Shown one piece after another: positions 20,880 to 32,597 of a stretch of DNA of 64,000 nt. Both the position numbers and the translations under genes were made by a program. The notes below the pieces were generated by a model. The model ran no database searches. It saw only the letters and a program-made list of their open reading frames with translations, and was not told the DNA's origin. How positions within the stretch are numbered: position 1 is the stretch's first letter; each line of letters starts with the position of its first letter. Origin of the DNA: Knufia peltigerae (taxonomy: Eukaryota; Ascomycota; Eurotiomycetes; Chaetothyriales; Trichomeriaceae); NCBI GenBank assembly GCA_030247855.1, contig JAPDRN010000006.1, forward strand, positions 62,001-126,000, read 5' to 3'.

Positions 20880-22094
20880 GGTGTTGGTGGTACGTCAGAG
20901 GGTTTGTCGAATTTCGGCAGTCCGGTTATCGATCGGATGCACCAGATCCTACGCACTTCCCAGAGTCGTTCGCTCTGAAGGGGGCTGAGGCCGACACCAC
21001 AGACTAAAGAATCAGTACAAGGTGGTTGGTCCTGACAGGCTGAGCATCGATGCTTGAGCAGCGGTGTGGCAGAGAATCAGAGTTACAGTCGCAGCGTTTG
21101 CCGTGGGTGATAATGAGCAGACCGCTGCTACTTAGATGCAGGTCATTTCCTTGTTGAAATTTTCCATATTCGGATTCAGCTAAGCTCTCGGTGGAATTTA
21201 GGATCATGCGAACGTTCGAAGCGAGAAAATCCTCAACAGTGGACGAAAAGTCATACGCCTGGCTGGGATTGAGATGTGTTGAACCGACGAATCACAGCAT
21301 TGAGATCCAGCACGCGGGCGTGTTGGGGAAGAGATGGGACCCTTCGGTTGGTTGGACAGTGTCTGAAGGTAATCGAGAGTGAATGTCCAATATATGAAGG
21401 ATTTAGGTCATGTTTCTGGAATGTGAGGTCGTAAAGCTGCTCTGAGTGTTTGTTATTCTGATGGGGATGGCGGACGGCAGCCAACAATTCCATGACAGCA
21501 TCTTCCCAATATTATTTCCTCGCGCCTTCCGCGTTCCTGAAAAGCACCTTCAGCCAATGGGAAATTGTAGTCACGTGATTGTACTTCCAAGGCAGGCTTG
21601 GCGCACGTCACGGACAATCAGTCGAGACTGGCGAGGCCACCTTACCATAGTGAGGTTAGCCCCCTAGATCTCGAAAGGCATCAACGCCAAGTTACTGCAT
21701 ATCATCCGCATGCAGCAGAGCCTCAACAGATCTCAATTCTCTCAACCTAGGTGTTCCTCTACGCATGCATGGTGTCAAAAACATAAACAAAGAACCCATT
21801 GTCGTCGGCTCCTCTTGCATACTTGCACACAGCGTCCTAGCGGTGTCACATACCTCAGATGCTCGACGTCCGCGCTCACTTGATATCCGCTGTCATGACG
21901 TGCGCCTCGTGCAGGCACATCCCTTGATCAAAACGCAACGATCATTTCGCCGTGTTTCCTTTTTCTTCCCCCTGGACAGAGACCTGGTATACTGATTTCC
22001 TTTCCTGTTCTCAACACACCTCACCTACGTATAACAATACTAGTATCACAGTTGCAAGACTTGTTTCAGTTGCCCGGTACCACTAACAGCAACC
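20880..22094. promoter_or_regulatory. Divergent intergenic region upstream of pho81-like and Pro-rich genes
   Basis: About 1.2 kb holding both promoters. Only short unsupported open frames are present. A pho81 leader exon beyond the AT of the start codon would lie here. Confidence 0.4.
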
Positions 22095-22859
22095 ATGCCT
22101 CCGATCCCTGTTCACACTGCATCGCCCATCAACAACAACGCCCCTTCAGATCTATTCGGGACCTCTCCAAGCACCGCAGCAGCGCGCTATACACCTCCTA
22201 GTGCTGAAGCCAGCCCAACGGCGACACAACCGACCAGCACCTACCCTGCAGCTCGACCAGGCGCGCCGGCGGTTCCACAGCCCACCAACGCTGCCTCCGT
22301 CACATACAACAACAGACTGCAGCCAACTGCGACAGCCACGCTGCCTACTCCCACAGCGACATCGAATGCGCCCCTAAGTGACAGTCCTCCCCCTCCTCAA
22401 CCAGGCGCGGTTCCCTCTCCGTATCCTACGGCCTACAATACACCCACGCTTTCGATCCCTCAACCGCCCATACCTGGGCCACATCCACAGCACACACCAA
22501 CGTCTTCCGTAACATCCCCAGTTCGACACGCTTTGCCCTCGCCCACACCGACCCGTCCTTCCCCGGTACCTTTCACTCCACAGCAGCAATTCCAGGATCT
22601 TTCCCATCCGCCAGGCTATATGCAAGATTCGCGTGCCTCATTCGACGACAAACCCGTCGAAGACTGTCAGCCGTACGAAAACCGTGCGAGCCCTTCATCT
22701 ACGAGTCGGCGTGGCATTCTTGACAGCGAGCCCGTCTTTGACAATCGAGGGGACAATGACTCCTTCTTGAATACCGCCATGTCTTGGGCAAAAGCTGCTG
22801 GTAAAAGCTTGTCAAAGACAGAGCAGGAGATCTGGAAGCATATGAATGGGGAAGATTAG
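22095..22859 (+). CDS. Pro/Ala/Thr-rich low-complexity protein of unknown function
   Basis: A single-exon frame of 254 residues. About 190 residues are dominated by Pro, Thr, Ala and Ser (for example YPAARPGAPAVPQPTNAAS), so they should be disordered. The C terminus is different: from about residue 215 it reads DNDSFLNTAMSWAKAAGKSL and ends EIWKHMNGED, a probable amphipathic helix and the likeliest conserved functional part. No signal peptide, membrane segment or catalytic motif is seen. I do not recognise the family. Confidence 0.65.
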   Translation: MPPIPVHTASPINNNAPSDLFGTSPSTAAARYTPPSAEASPTATQPTSTYPAARPGAPAVPQPTNAASVTYNNRLQPTATATLPTPTATSNAPLSDSPPPPQPGAVPSPYPTAYNTPTLSIPQPPIPGPHPQHTPTSSVTSPVRHALPSPTPTRPSPVPFTPQQQFQDLSHPPGYMQDSRASFDDKPVEDCQPYENRASPSSTSRRGILDSEPVFDNRGDNDSFLNTAMSWAKAAGKSLSKTEQEIWKHMNGED

Positions 22860-23425
22860 ATCTTGATAGCCAATACATGGATGCAAGAAATCAGACTTGT
22901 GTATCCTAGGACATGATAATGTGGTTGATCAGACCTCTTTCTGACACACTTGCAAGCACTCGACCAGATAGAACTATGATAACAATGCGAGGCAATCTAG
23001 TGATTTGAAAAAATTCTAATATGCACTTCAAGGGACTTTTTTAGTTTAGAAGGATGAGCTGCAAGATCAGGCAGTAAAGTACAATTGGGATTTGAGGAAC
23101 GACGCAATCGAAAAAGTAGATCAAGTAAAACCCCGTGTCAATGAAGCCCGCCTTCAGGAATGGTGGCCATTCATCTCCATGCGTTGTACATCTCGATCCC
23201 ATATCGCTTGCATTGCATGAGACGTCTATTTGCAACCAAAGTGTCTTGTGCACCTCCCTCATCACCATACCCCCAAAGCATCATATAGAACCCCTCTGCC
23301 TTCCAACTGAAGGCCCTCCATTACCCGCGCACCTTTTGTGTTGGTTTTGCGCAAGATCAGAACTAGCAAACGAATGCCAAAAACGGTCTTGCTGATGTTG
23401 CCATCGCAGTCGAATTGCGAGACGT
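22860..23425. other. Convergent 3' intergenic region
   Basis: 566 bp between the Pro-rich gene stop and the ADP/ATP carrier stop. It should contain both 3' UTRs; nothing else recognised. Confidence 0.4.
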
Positions 23426-24801
23426 TTAGCCGGAGCCACCCTTGAAGGCCTTGCCGAACATGAGGAGTTGGACTTGGTCATAGATGGACAAGACACCAGC
23501 ACCAGCGACACCACGGAGGATGTTGGCACCGGCACCCTTGAAGAAGGATCGGATACCCTCAGCAGCCATGATCTTCTGGGCAGCGTCGAGAGAGCTCTTG
23601 TACTTGACGGCCTGAAATGTGGTCAGTAAAGTATTAAGTGTGGTTTCAAACAGATACATACCTCGCCAGAGGTCATCATCATACGACGACGGATAGTGTC
23701 AAGAGGGTAAGAAGCGATACCAGCACCAGTGGTGACACCCCAGCCGAGCATGAAAGAGGCCAAGAAGTTACCCTCAAGAGGACCAACCAGGAGAACAGGC
23801 TTGATGGAGTCGTACATGCCGAAGTACAGACCACGGTAGACCACGATACCAAGAACGGAAGGACCGAAACCACGGTACAGACCAGCAACACCATCAGAAG
23901 CCAAGGTCTTGCGGTAGACATCAACCAGACCGTTGAATTGACGGTCACCACCACCCTTGGCAGCAGACTTAGCGTCGTTGGCAAGACGGGTACTATATCA
24001 ATCAGTCACGGGAGCAATGTCAAAAAAGGTGAATGAAACATACCGGGCATAGTCGAGAGAGTAGACGAAAAGGAGGGAAGTAGCACCGGCAGCACCACCA
24101 GAGGCCAAGTTACCGGCCATCCACTTCCAGTATCCATCACGCTCCTTCTTGAAAGCGAACATCGACTTGTAGGTATCGCGGAAAGCGAAATTCAAAGCCT
24201 GGGTAGGGAAGTATCGGATAACGTTGGCAGTGTTACCTCTCCACAGAGACATGACACCTTCGTTCTTTGCGGTACGGCTGAAGCAGTCGATGATACCGTT
24301 GTATTTACGGTCAAGACGACCGGCCTTGAGCATTTCATCCTTCAAAAAAAATGAGCTTGTGTCCAAAAAATCTCTCCTCCTCCTCGGCAGAAATTGTGCT
24401 TTTTTTGGTAGCCCAGAGAAAGCTAGGATGCGCCGGGAAAAGGACGAGAGATGGTAACGAGGGTGCATACCTGATTTTGGATCAAGAGCTTGACACGCTC
24501 AATGGGGGCAGCAGCGGTTTTCTGTGATTGGGGTCAGCTCAAAATCCTCGATTGAGAGATAGCAGTCGAAACATACCGAGACAGCGGCAGAAACACCACC
24601 CATCAAGAAATCGACAACGAAGCCGGGCTAGAGAGAGGATTGATTGTCAGTGATAGTTCTTTTGATGAGCTAGAAGAGTGCTGCTGTTGTGATCGAGCTC
24701 GAGGAGGTTGCCGAAACAGCACGGGATAAGGAAGCTGGGAGTTCATCACGCACCATGCCCATGAAGGACTTCTTCGCCTGGTTAACCTCACCTTCAACCA
24801 T
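23426..24801 (-). CDS. Mitochondrial ADP/ATP carrier
   Basis: Six exons, 24801-24754, 24627-24577, 24521-24471, 24339-24044, 23992-23662 and 23611-23426, give 320 residues. All five introns are GT-AG. The protein exchanges cytosolic ADP for matrix ATP across the inner membrane. It has three carrier repeats with the PX[DE]XX[KR] motifs (PIERVK, SLDYAR, PLDTIR) and the family-specific RRRMMM signature after the third repeat. The N terminus MVEGEVNQAKKSF is short, as in fungal carriers, with no presequence. Five introns, three packed in the first third, fit a highly expressed conserved fungal gene. Six membrane helices are expected. Confidence 0.97.
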
Positions 24802-25817
24802 CTTGACGGTTCAAGAGATCAGTGATGACTATGATTGAGTGGAGAGAAGAAAAAGGATGATGAATCGAAGATGGAATGAAAGATGCGAAAAGAGAAGGGT
24901 TGATAAAGATCAACTTTTTCTGAGCTCCGGCACGAGCTAAGTCAAATCGGCTTGGCGGCTGGCCGCGCATTGATCTGGGAAGGAGCGACCGACAGTAGGA
25001 ACGGGGCTCAGGTTTTTCCTCTCCGGCGCCCGCCCGGCTTATTTTCGCCCTCAATCAAAATTTGTCTCGCGAGAAAAGGAGGCCATCCACACATCCAGTT
25101 GCCATCACATACACTTGTCGTCCGCCTCCTCGCCCAGGGCAACCGTTGCCCCCGTTGCCTAAGCTGTCCCATCGCTCTCCAACTGCCATGGCCATCCCTT
25201 GTTTTATCCTATCGCAGCACAGCTAATGGCCTTTGCTCGGCGTCTCCGGCCCATGGGCAACTTCAACTGCGCTTCCTTCCGTCCAATTGCTCCAATTGCC
25301 GCACCTTTGTACTACATAGTACGGAGTACGAGTATGCCTTTCCCACACGATCCATGCGCTTTTTCACGATCAAGAAGCCACGATCCACCTTGATGCGGCT
25401 CTTGTCACTACGGAGCATGTACCGAACGCTAGCAGATATATTCATTGGATAGTAAATGCTTCTAGAAGAGAGAAGCCTCGGGACACTGGCGATCATGCAA
25501 AAATATTTCTCGAATCGATGGACAGGGGTCTTAATGAAGATTGTTCTCAATTTCTGCTATCATAGGAGCACATCAGGCGCGAGGCTGAATGTTGACCCTC
25601 GGTATACACTTAATACCGCAGACAGTCACCATGTAAGCATCAGTCATCTTCCAAGATACCCGAGGCATTCTACAGCCAGGATGTCCGGTCATGAAAGCAA
25701 CGGGTCATGCTGGAGGGCATCGAACAAGTTGACGCAAATACGAGTACGATTTTTATGCTCGTAGCGTACGGAGTACAGTACGGAGTATTTGTGACAATTA
25801 TCCACCTGTCTGGAACC
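24802..25817. promoter_or_regulatory. Promoter of the ADP/ATP carrier and 3' region of kri1
   Basis: About 1 kb with pyrimidine-rich stretches upstream of the carrier and two sites of the TACGGAGTA repeat (25319-25329 and a tandem pair at 25766-25787). No supported gene. Confidence 0.45.
25766..25787. repeat. Tandem TACGGAGTA repeat
   Basis: Two copies of GTACGGAGTA separated by two bases. The same 9-mer or its complement recurs in many intergenic parts of the window and not in the coding sequences I checked. Confidence 0.6.
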
Positions 25818-27670
25818 TCAAACGGTCTCATCAACCTCCACCTTGTTCTTCTTGTTATTCCTTCTCCGTTTCTTTTTCCTCGTGCCCTCCTTGATGTTGT
25901 CGTCGTTACCATCCTCAGCTTCAAGCTTGTCTTCTTCCCCAGACTCTTTCGGAATAAGCTCAGAGGCTTCTAACCCATCTTCTTTTCCGAAAGTGGCTAG
26001 CCGCCATTTCCTCAAGCGTGCTTTCTTTCCCAGATGTCTTGCATCCTTTCGCTTCTTTTCGGGGTCCCTGAACGCTGCGAGCTTTTTTAGCCCTGCAAAC
26101 TCGTTCAATTGCTTGTCATCTGCCAACAGAATATCCCTGGGTGTCAAGCCGAAACTCGTCGGGGACGTCTCGCGATACCTGAAGCCAGCCTTCTGGGGCA
26201 CTGAGCTTTCCAATTCCAATTGTAACTGATCCTCCACCAACTGCTCTATGATTCTTCGCTCCTTCCGTGCATCTCTTTTCTCATCGTGTTTTGACTTCTT
26301 TCCCTTCTTCTTCTTCTTGTGTTCGCCCGACTCTTCGTCAGACAAGCTGAATTGTGCCCTGTCGTCATCTTGGAATTCTGGAACGATATCTTTGATGTCA
26401 ATGTCATCGTCAAACTTTGGTTTGCGGACTTTTTTCTTCTTCTCCGCCATCTCATCATCGCTGCCGACTTCCTCTTGTGCATAATATTCATCCCCAAACC
26501 GTTTTTGCATTTCTTCTTCCCATTGGGCATCGTCCCAATCATCATCAACAAGACGAGACCAATCTTCGGGTTGTAAATCGTTCGTACTAAATCCTGCTGC
26601 CTTTTTGATCCTCTTTAACTTCTCTTCCAGCTCTTCAATCTTCAGCTTTCGCAGACGAGCTTTTTCTTCTTTGCGCTGTTGTTTCTCTGCTTCCTTCCTC
26701 GCCTTCTCTGCTTCTCTCTTCTTTTGTCGTGGATTCGTCTCGTCTCGCCTTACGGAATACTTCGCGGCCGCGTCTCTGGCATGCGAACGTAACTTCTCAT
26801 TGGATTTTGCGGGATCCTCAAATCTCAGGTTGTAAGCCTCTTCATATTCCTCGGCTCTCTGCTCTTCTTCCTCATCATCAGATTCGAAGGGATGTAGTTT
26901 CGAATCAGGTGCAGCCCAGGCTCTGGAGACCATAAAATTGGACAAAAAGGTTTCGGGATCCTTTTCGGCATTGTCGACATCAAGTGTAATCTGTTCCCGA
27001 GATGGACTCTGCTGTTCTTTAGCGACTAGAAATTCATCTTCCTCATCCTTGCCCCTATCTTCATCCTCTGAGCCTGATGCAGCGGCTGCAGCAGCATTTA
27101 TCTCCCCAACGACAGACTTTTTGAGTTGTTCTTGTTCTTCAGTATACGTCAACGGGGTAGGCTCATCTTCTTCTGCGAGACCACCATTCAGCAGGTTCTG
27201 TCGGTGATAGTCTTGAAGATGCATTGGTTTGTCCTTCTTTGTTCTTGATTCCGCTGTTGTAGTCTCCTCATTCTGTGTGTAGAAAACCACAGACTGATCG
27301 TAGACTCGAGGATCTTTGGAGCGAATAGCCTTTATGGTTGCCATGATCTCTGAGTCGAGGGCCGCTGTAGCAAGATCTCCTTCATCTTCAGACTCACTTG
27401 TAGATTCGTCGGAGGAGTCATCGTCGGATGCAGAATTTTCGGTTCGTTTGCGTTTGCGGGACGCTTCGCCATGTATTTCTGATACTAATTTGGTTAGCAT
27501 ATTCTGATTTAACTGCCCACAATGTTCTCACATCTCTGCAATTCTTCTCGCTTTTTATTGTATTCGAACCGGCGAGCGAAGGATTCGTTGACTTTGAGAT
27601 CCACAGACTGGACTTCTGCGCCTCCATCTTCGCTGTCAGAAGAGTTGTCACTCAATAGATGTCGAGCCAT
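25818..27670 (-). CDS. Kri1 family ribosome biogenesis protein
   Basis: Two exons, 27670-27532 and 27484-25818, give 601 residues; the 47 bp intron has donor gtgaga, a gctaacc branch site and acceptor attag. Joining gives RREELQRLSEIHGEA in the expected frame. The protein is very acidic and basic in alternating blocks, typical of nucleolar factors. Kri1 landmarks are ARRFEYNKKREELQR near the N terminus, FLSNFMVSRAW, a long Lys/Glu coiled region, and the C-terminal Kri1 domain (FRYRETSPTSFGL, DDKQLNEFAGLKKLAAFR). The end is a Lys/Arg-rich nuclear signal. In yeast Kri1 works with Krr1 in 40S assembly. It shares a 379 bp promoter with the sterol transfer gene. Confidence 0.93.
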
Positions 27671-28049
27671 TGCGAGGGCTGTGGGGTGGTACTGCTATTG
27701 TAAGTCACTTGGTGTGTATGCACATCGTACTGTAGACCTGCGGCGTCTTGCGTCTGCGAAGAAAAAAAGTTGTACAGCCTTGCGTTGCTTGGCAGGGTCT
27801 CCATTCTCTCCATCGCCACGGGCCCGCAAGGCTGCCATTGACGTCGACGCTTGTCTGCGGCCCCAATTCATGCGTGTTATTCTAGTCTATGGTCATACTA
27901 CAACATCCCATTTCATACACCTTGATGTTTGCAGCAATAGAAGTAAAGACTTCTATACTTTAAACTCCCTGAAGATGTCGTCAAACACATATGTAAATTC
28001 AGTATCCCAATAGAAGGTTCAGATGTAACCACCTCAAAGACCCCCTACA
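27671..28049. promoter_or_regulatory. Compact bidirectional promoter, kri1 and Sip3-like gene
   Basis: 379 bp separates the two divergent start codons. It contains TGACGTCG near 27839, one base from a CRE-type site. No gene lies between. Confidence 0.4.
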
Positions 28050-31000
28050 ATGTCTCAAGCACTGCAACCTGCTCAGGACGTTGGTCGACTCATCAACCTG
28101 GTGCCCGTGGGTCTTAAAGAGGCAGCGATTGACTCCCCTACGGCACGAGCGACAGTTATCCATTATGGGGAGCAATTGGATTTGCTGGAACGCTGGCTCG
28201 ATGACTACATGAAGGCATCAAATCGACTTGTTGCTGAGTCTCTGACCCTCGAAAATGTTGTCAATAGCTTCATCTCCCACTCTGTCCTTCCGACCACGAT
28301 ATCCGAATCAATGTTGGATCATGACTACTGCGTGTTGGCTATGAAAAGATATGGAGAGGGGGCGAAAGACTACTGGATGAGTATGGTGGGTGTGGTTAAG
28401 AGATTGAACACAATGGTTGCGGACCCAATAAGACAATTCCTGGCGAATGATCTGAAATCGTTCAAAGAAGCTCGGCGGACAGTAGAAGCTTCACAAAAGA
28501 CATTTGAACATCTACAATCCAAGTATGCAGGGCTTGCAAAGACCAAAGAGCCGTCGTCGATAAGAGAGGATGCTTTTCAACTACACGAGGCACGAAAGTT
28601 GTACCTCAAAGCCATAATGGACTTTTTCAGCCTAGCGCCACAATTCAGATTCTCTTTGGACAAGTTGTTGGTCAAGGTATTCTTCGAGCAGTGGCGTGAA
28701 ATGAGAGTGTCCAGGGACAATACCGTTGCTACACTTCAGCGGAGTGCAGACGAAATGCAGAGAGTAAAAGGATGGCTGAACGAGATGGAAGCAAGCGAGA
28801 AAACATTTCGAAAAGAGCTGCTGACTGTCAAAAAGCAGTTGGAAGACACAGCAGAGCTGAGCGCTCGACCCTCGCGAGAGCTAGATGATTATAGCCTGTC
28901 AACCATCCCACAATTCTCCGCCCACACTCATTCAGCAAGCAGTTCAACTTTACAGCAATCACCTAAGAAGGTGACTGTACAGGCTGGCGAAAAACAAGGC
29001 TGGTTATTTCTTCGAACCTACAGTGGCAAGCCTACAAGGACGATTTGGATTCGAAGATGGGCATTCATCCGCAATGGTGTCTTTGGTTGGCTTTTACAGA
29101 GCACCCGGGCTGGTGGCGTCGATGAGAGTGAACGCATTGGCGTCTTGCTCTGTAATGTTCGGCCAGCTCCGAACGAAGAACGTCGTTTCTGCTTCGAACT
29201 CAAGACCAATAAGAACACTATCTTGTTACAAGCCGAGACTCAAGCAGAATTGGTTGACTGGATTGGAGCGTTCGAAGCTGCGAAATCGAAGGCCGTCGAA
29301 GATCCTGATTCGACACAGAATCTCAACGGCGGCGGAAATGTACAAACTGGAGCGGCCTTTGCAATCTCCGCACCTCCCATCCCCGAATTTGGGACATATA
29401 TATTAGGTTCGACTGAGCCAGGTGCTGGTGGAGATGATCTTGCAGCTCTCGAGAAGACCAACACATTGCCGCTTCCCGGAATCGATGGGCGAGAGACAAG
29501 TATGGATTTGCCTCGACGATCCACTGCAATGGAAGAAGGTGGTCACCGGGAAACTGCGTCACGCATTATCTCGAAGCTTGATCTCCATCGGAAAAGTGCC
29601 GCTTCGCCTCAAGTGTCGGCAAGTCCGTCTACGCCGAACTTGGCTGCTGGAGGAGGCATAGCAAGCCTGATAGCAGCAAGCCACGGTTCAATGCCTGTTG
29701 GACCCAGTATTCCTATGGTACACAATCCGGAGATAGAGTCGAAACCGCGAAATCCATTTATATTGGCGCTCCGAGATATGCCTGCGAGTACGTTGGCCCC
29801 TTCTACATTAGCTGCAGTACCATCACCTACAAATTTCAGCAAATCGGCTGTGATTATCACAGGGGAACGCGGACTCAGTCCCGCCCCAGAGAAGAGCGGC
29901 ATTCCGACAAGCCTACTAGCGAACATGTGGGGGACGTCAAACACTGCTGTCATTAATCGACTCGAACGAAGCGAGCCGAGAACGGGGTCTGAGGTGAAGC
30001 TTCCCTCCCAGCCGACACCCGTTCTTCAGTCGAGTTCTTCACCACCAAAGTCATCTGCATCTCCACCACGTCTTATCCCACAGCAAGCCATCGCGCACCT
30101 CGACCTGGGTATTCCTCAATCTACGACCCCGACTTCGACTAGAAGCCGTACCCCATCACCAAGCAAGAGAGGTCACAGGAGTACAATAAGTGTGGATCGA
30201 GACACGTTCAGGTTGCTGAGGAGCGAGCTTCTCGTCCCTGATTTCCCCAACTATTACCCTCTTCAGCTCAAATCTCAGGACGCGCAATTTAGACTTCTCT
30301 TCCCCAATGTGCGACGGGATGAACGCCTTGTCATGGTGTTCAGGGCTACGTGGAATCCAAGTGAGCAGCAGGAGTTTCCTGGTCGCGTCTATGTCACTTC
30401 GAAAGATTTATACTTCTACAGCAATCATATGGGTCTTACTTTGACTACCAGCCTGCCTCTTGCCTCGATTGAAGAAGCAACGGCGGCCCCAGGCAGGGAC
30501 TGTGATTTCGTCTTTCTGCATTTGAAGGATGCAGGGACTGATGGCGGACCCCGGAGAGTGACCATGAAGACCTTCTTGGAGCCACTGAAAATCCTTCAGC
30601 GACGACTAAACTATTTGATCAGGAACAGCGTATCTGAAGAGCCTGCCGAGCTGGAAGAAGTCATCAAGGCGCTCCTCAAACTTGAAACTGACGCACCAGA
30701 TCGAAGTCCAAGTCTGGAGAGTTGGGAGGACGTGTCACCGAATACGCCCGTAGACACAGGCGGCACGAGTTATCGTGGCCGTGCATCTACTGTTGGTAAT
30801 GAATTCCGATCCCCCCTACGCGTTGACAGAGCTCTCCACGAGACACAGCTCGGGCGAAGAGAGTCCAAATTCAAACTGCCTGCTCAGCCAGTCAAATACG
30901 TCCCTCCCGGGGACCTTAAGCTTGCGGTTGAGAAAGAGTTTGACATCAGTGCCAAATCATTGTTCCATGTTATGTTCGGAGACAAGAGTGCCCTATGGCA

Positions 31001-32225
31001 ATTGTTACAACATGAACGTAGAGCCAAAAATCTCAATCAGGGACCGTGGTTGAGTTTGGGTGAAGGCCGGCTGCGTCGAGAATTTGCCTTCGATATTCCC
31101 ACGACGAACTTCATCGGTCAGGAAACCTGGTCAAACGTCAGAGACTATCAGGTCGTCGATGTCAACAGTGACCATTTGTGCTATGTGGTAACTGACAAGC
31201 GAACGCCATGGCATTTGCCTTTTCGGAGCAGGCACCGCCTCGTAAGCAAGATTGTCATCACCCACGTCGCCAAGGCAAGATGTAAGCTTGCTGTGTTCAT
31301 CAGAGTCGAATGGTTGAGCAACCCATGGTTCCTGGGAGATATGATACAACGACAAGCCATGTCCGACTTGCAACTTGATTCTCACGATCTTGCAGATCTT
31401 GTCGCCGACCAGGTGCGCAAACTTGGACCACATAGTCGCACGAAGAAAGCCGTCCACATTTTCGGCCAGGTGGGTCACGCCACTGAGACTACGCAGTTGC
31501 TTGTCAATGACTTGGCCCTGAATATCGAGCTCAGACGACAGACTGCCCCCAGGACGATCACAAGCCTGTTGACGCAATCTGCGAGATCGATCGCCCAAAG
31601 TGCGGCCGGAACGATACTGGAAGCTTTCCTCGATATTTTGAGGTGGCTAGCGAAGACGTTCTCAGCTAACAAGTTCATATTGGCAGCTCTCGCCTTCAGC
31701 GCTCTCTACAATAGCTGGCACACCTATCGCGACACGATGGGCTGGTGGCATGAACGCCGTGCAACCAACTTCATGGCTCGACTCGGCGTCGCTCCGGACG
31801 TCGTCATGAGCCGGACTGTTTATCTGAGTGATCTGGATGAGATTTCGCGCGGTGAAGCGCATTCGCCGTCGAGCGGGGACAGCGTCTGCTACAGCGTATT
31901 CCACGACGAGCACGATCCTGAGCACGCCCACACGTCTGTCAGCGAGCCGGCAACTCTCCAGGTTTTGCAGGCCCGGCAGCGTTTAGGCACCTACAGACAT
32001 GACCTGGCCGTCGGGATGCGCGTTGTCAATGTGATCGAGAAGGAACTCATGCAAGCTGCGTGGGAGCAGTGGGTGGTCGCCGAGAGCCGACGGTGCCGCG
32101 TCGTCGAGGGGCTAGTGCTGGATGATTCGAAGGGGAATGCAACGGATGTTGATGAGGACGTGAGGAAGTGGTATGACGAGTATTGCGCGAGTTGTCGAGA
32201 CGAATATGCAAAGATACGTGTCTGA
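28050..32225 (+). CDS. Sip3/Ysp1 (LAM family) sterol transfer protein with BAR, PH, GRAM-like and VASt domains
   Basis: A single-exon protein of 1391 residues. Domains in order: a BAR-like coiled region at about 1-290, a PH domain at about 310-420 (KQGWLFLRTYSGKPTRTIWI, ending VDWIGAFEAAK), a Ser/Pro-rich linker with SPSTPN-like sites, a GRAM/PH-like domain at about 735-865 (DFPNYYPLQ, YVTSKDLYFYSNHMG), a VASt domain at about 945-1130 (DISAKSLFHVMFGD, GRLRREFAFDIP, FIRVEWLSNPWF) and a hydrophobic helix near 1205-1225 (KFILAALAFSALYNSW). In yeast, LAM proteins sit at ER contact sites and move sterol between ER and other membranes. The tail of ~160 residues after the helix is hydrophilic. An intronless frame this long is clear-cut. 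Confidence 0.93.
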   Translation: MSQALQPAQDVGRLINLVPVGLKEAAIDSPTARATVIHYGEQLDLLERWLDDYMKASNRLVAESLTLENVVNSFISHSVLPTTISESMLDHDYCVLAMKRYGEGAKDYWMSMVGVVKRLNTMVADPIRQFLANDLKSFKEARRTVEASQKTFEHLQSKYAGLAKTKEPSSIREDAFQLHEARKLYLKAIMDFFSLAPQFRFSLDKLLVKVFFEQWREMRVSRDNTVATLQRSADEMQRVKGWLNEMEASEKTFRKELLTVKKQLEDTAELSARPSRELDDYSLSTIPQFSAHTHSASSSTLQQSPKKVTVQAGEKQGWLFLRTYSGKPTRTIWIRRWAFIRNGVFGWLLQSTRAGGVDESERIGVLLCNVRPAPNEERRFCFELKTNKNTILLQAETQAELVDWIGAFEAAKSKAVEDPDSTQNLNGGGNVQTGAAFAISAPPIPEFGTYILGSTEPGAGGDDLAALEKTNTLPLPGIDGRETSMDLPRRSTAMEEGGHRETASRIISKLDLHRKSAASPQVSASPSTPNLAAGGGIASLIAASHGSMPVGPSIPMVHNPEIESKPRNPFILALRDMPASTLAPSTLAAVPSPTNFSKSAVIITGERGLSPAPEKSGIPTSLLANMWGTSNTAVINRLERSEPRTGSEVKLPSQPTPVLQSSSSPPKSSASPPRLIPQQAIAHLDLGIPQSTTPTSTRSRTPSPSKRGHRSTISVDRDTFRLLRSELLVPDFPNYYPLQLKSQDAQFRLLFPNVRRDERLVMVFRATWNPSEQQEFPGRVYVTSKDLYFYSNHMGLTLTTSLPLASIEEATAAPGRDCDFVFLHLKDAGTDGGPRRVTMKTFLEPLKILQRRLNYLIRNSVSEEPAELEEVIKALLKLETDAPDRSPSLESWEDVSPNTPVDTGGTSYRGRASTVGNEFRSPLRVDRALHETQLGRRESKFKLPAQPVKYVPPGDLKLAVEKEFDISAKSLFHVMFGDKSALWQLLQHERRAKNLNQGPWLSLGEGRLRREFAFDIPTTNFIGQETWSNVRDYQVVDVNSDHLCYVVTDKRTPWHLPFRSRHRLVSKIVITHVAKARCKLAVFIRVEWLSNPWFLGDMIQRQAMSDLQLDSHDLADLVADQVRKLGPHSRTKKAVHIFGQVGHATETTQLLVNDLALNIELRRQTAPRTITSLLTQSARSIAQSAAGTILEAFLDILRWLAKTFSANKFILAALAFSALYNSWHTYRDTMGWWHERRATNFMARLGVAPDVVMSRTVYLSDLDEISRGEAHSPSSGDSVCYSVFHDEHDPEHAHTSVSEPATLQVLQARQRLGTYRHDLAVGMRVVNVIEKELMQAAWEQWVVAESRRCRVVEGLVLDDSKGNATDVDEDVRKWYDEYCASCRDEYAKIRV

Positions 32226-32597
32226 TTTTTGAGTTTGGCGGTTGGCATTGTGATAAGCGTTTCTTGTACGTTGAAGTTTGGCTGGCTTCCAGTCTCACAC
32301 AAAAGCGCCACACAAGAGATACCCTGGTGAGCGTTTATTGATATCGTTGGTTCTGATGACGTTGGAATGAAGCTGGGTTGGTGGAAGGTTGGAGGAGTGG
32401 TTGGGGGTCTGTATGATTGACCGAGGTATACCGAAGGGTACCCTGTTGGATTGGTACACTTTTAAAGCTTGTATAGTACATTATTCATACAGTCGCTCAC
32501 TCATACACTTCCGATGCCGTGCGTTCCGACTGATCGCTGGTTATACTTGGACCGGCCTTTTTTGTTATTCTGGATCGAAACCGGTACGGCGGGTGAC
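32226..32597. other. Convergent 3' intergenic region
   Basis: 372 bp between the Sip3-like and Rpp40-like stop codons. Nothing recognised beyond expected 3' UTRs. Confidence 0.4.
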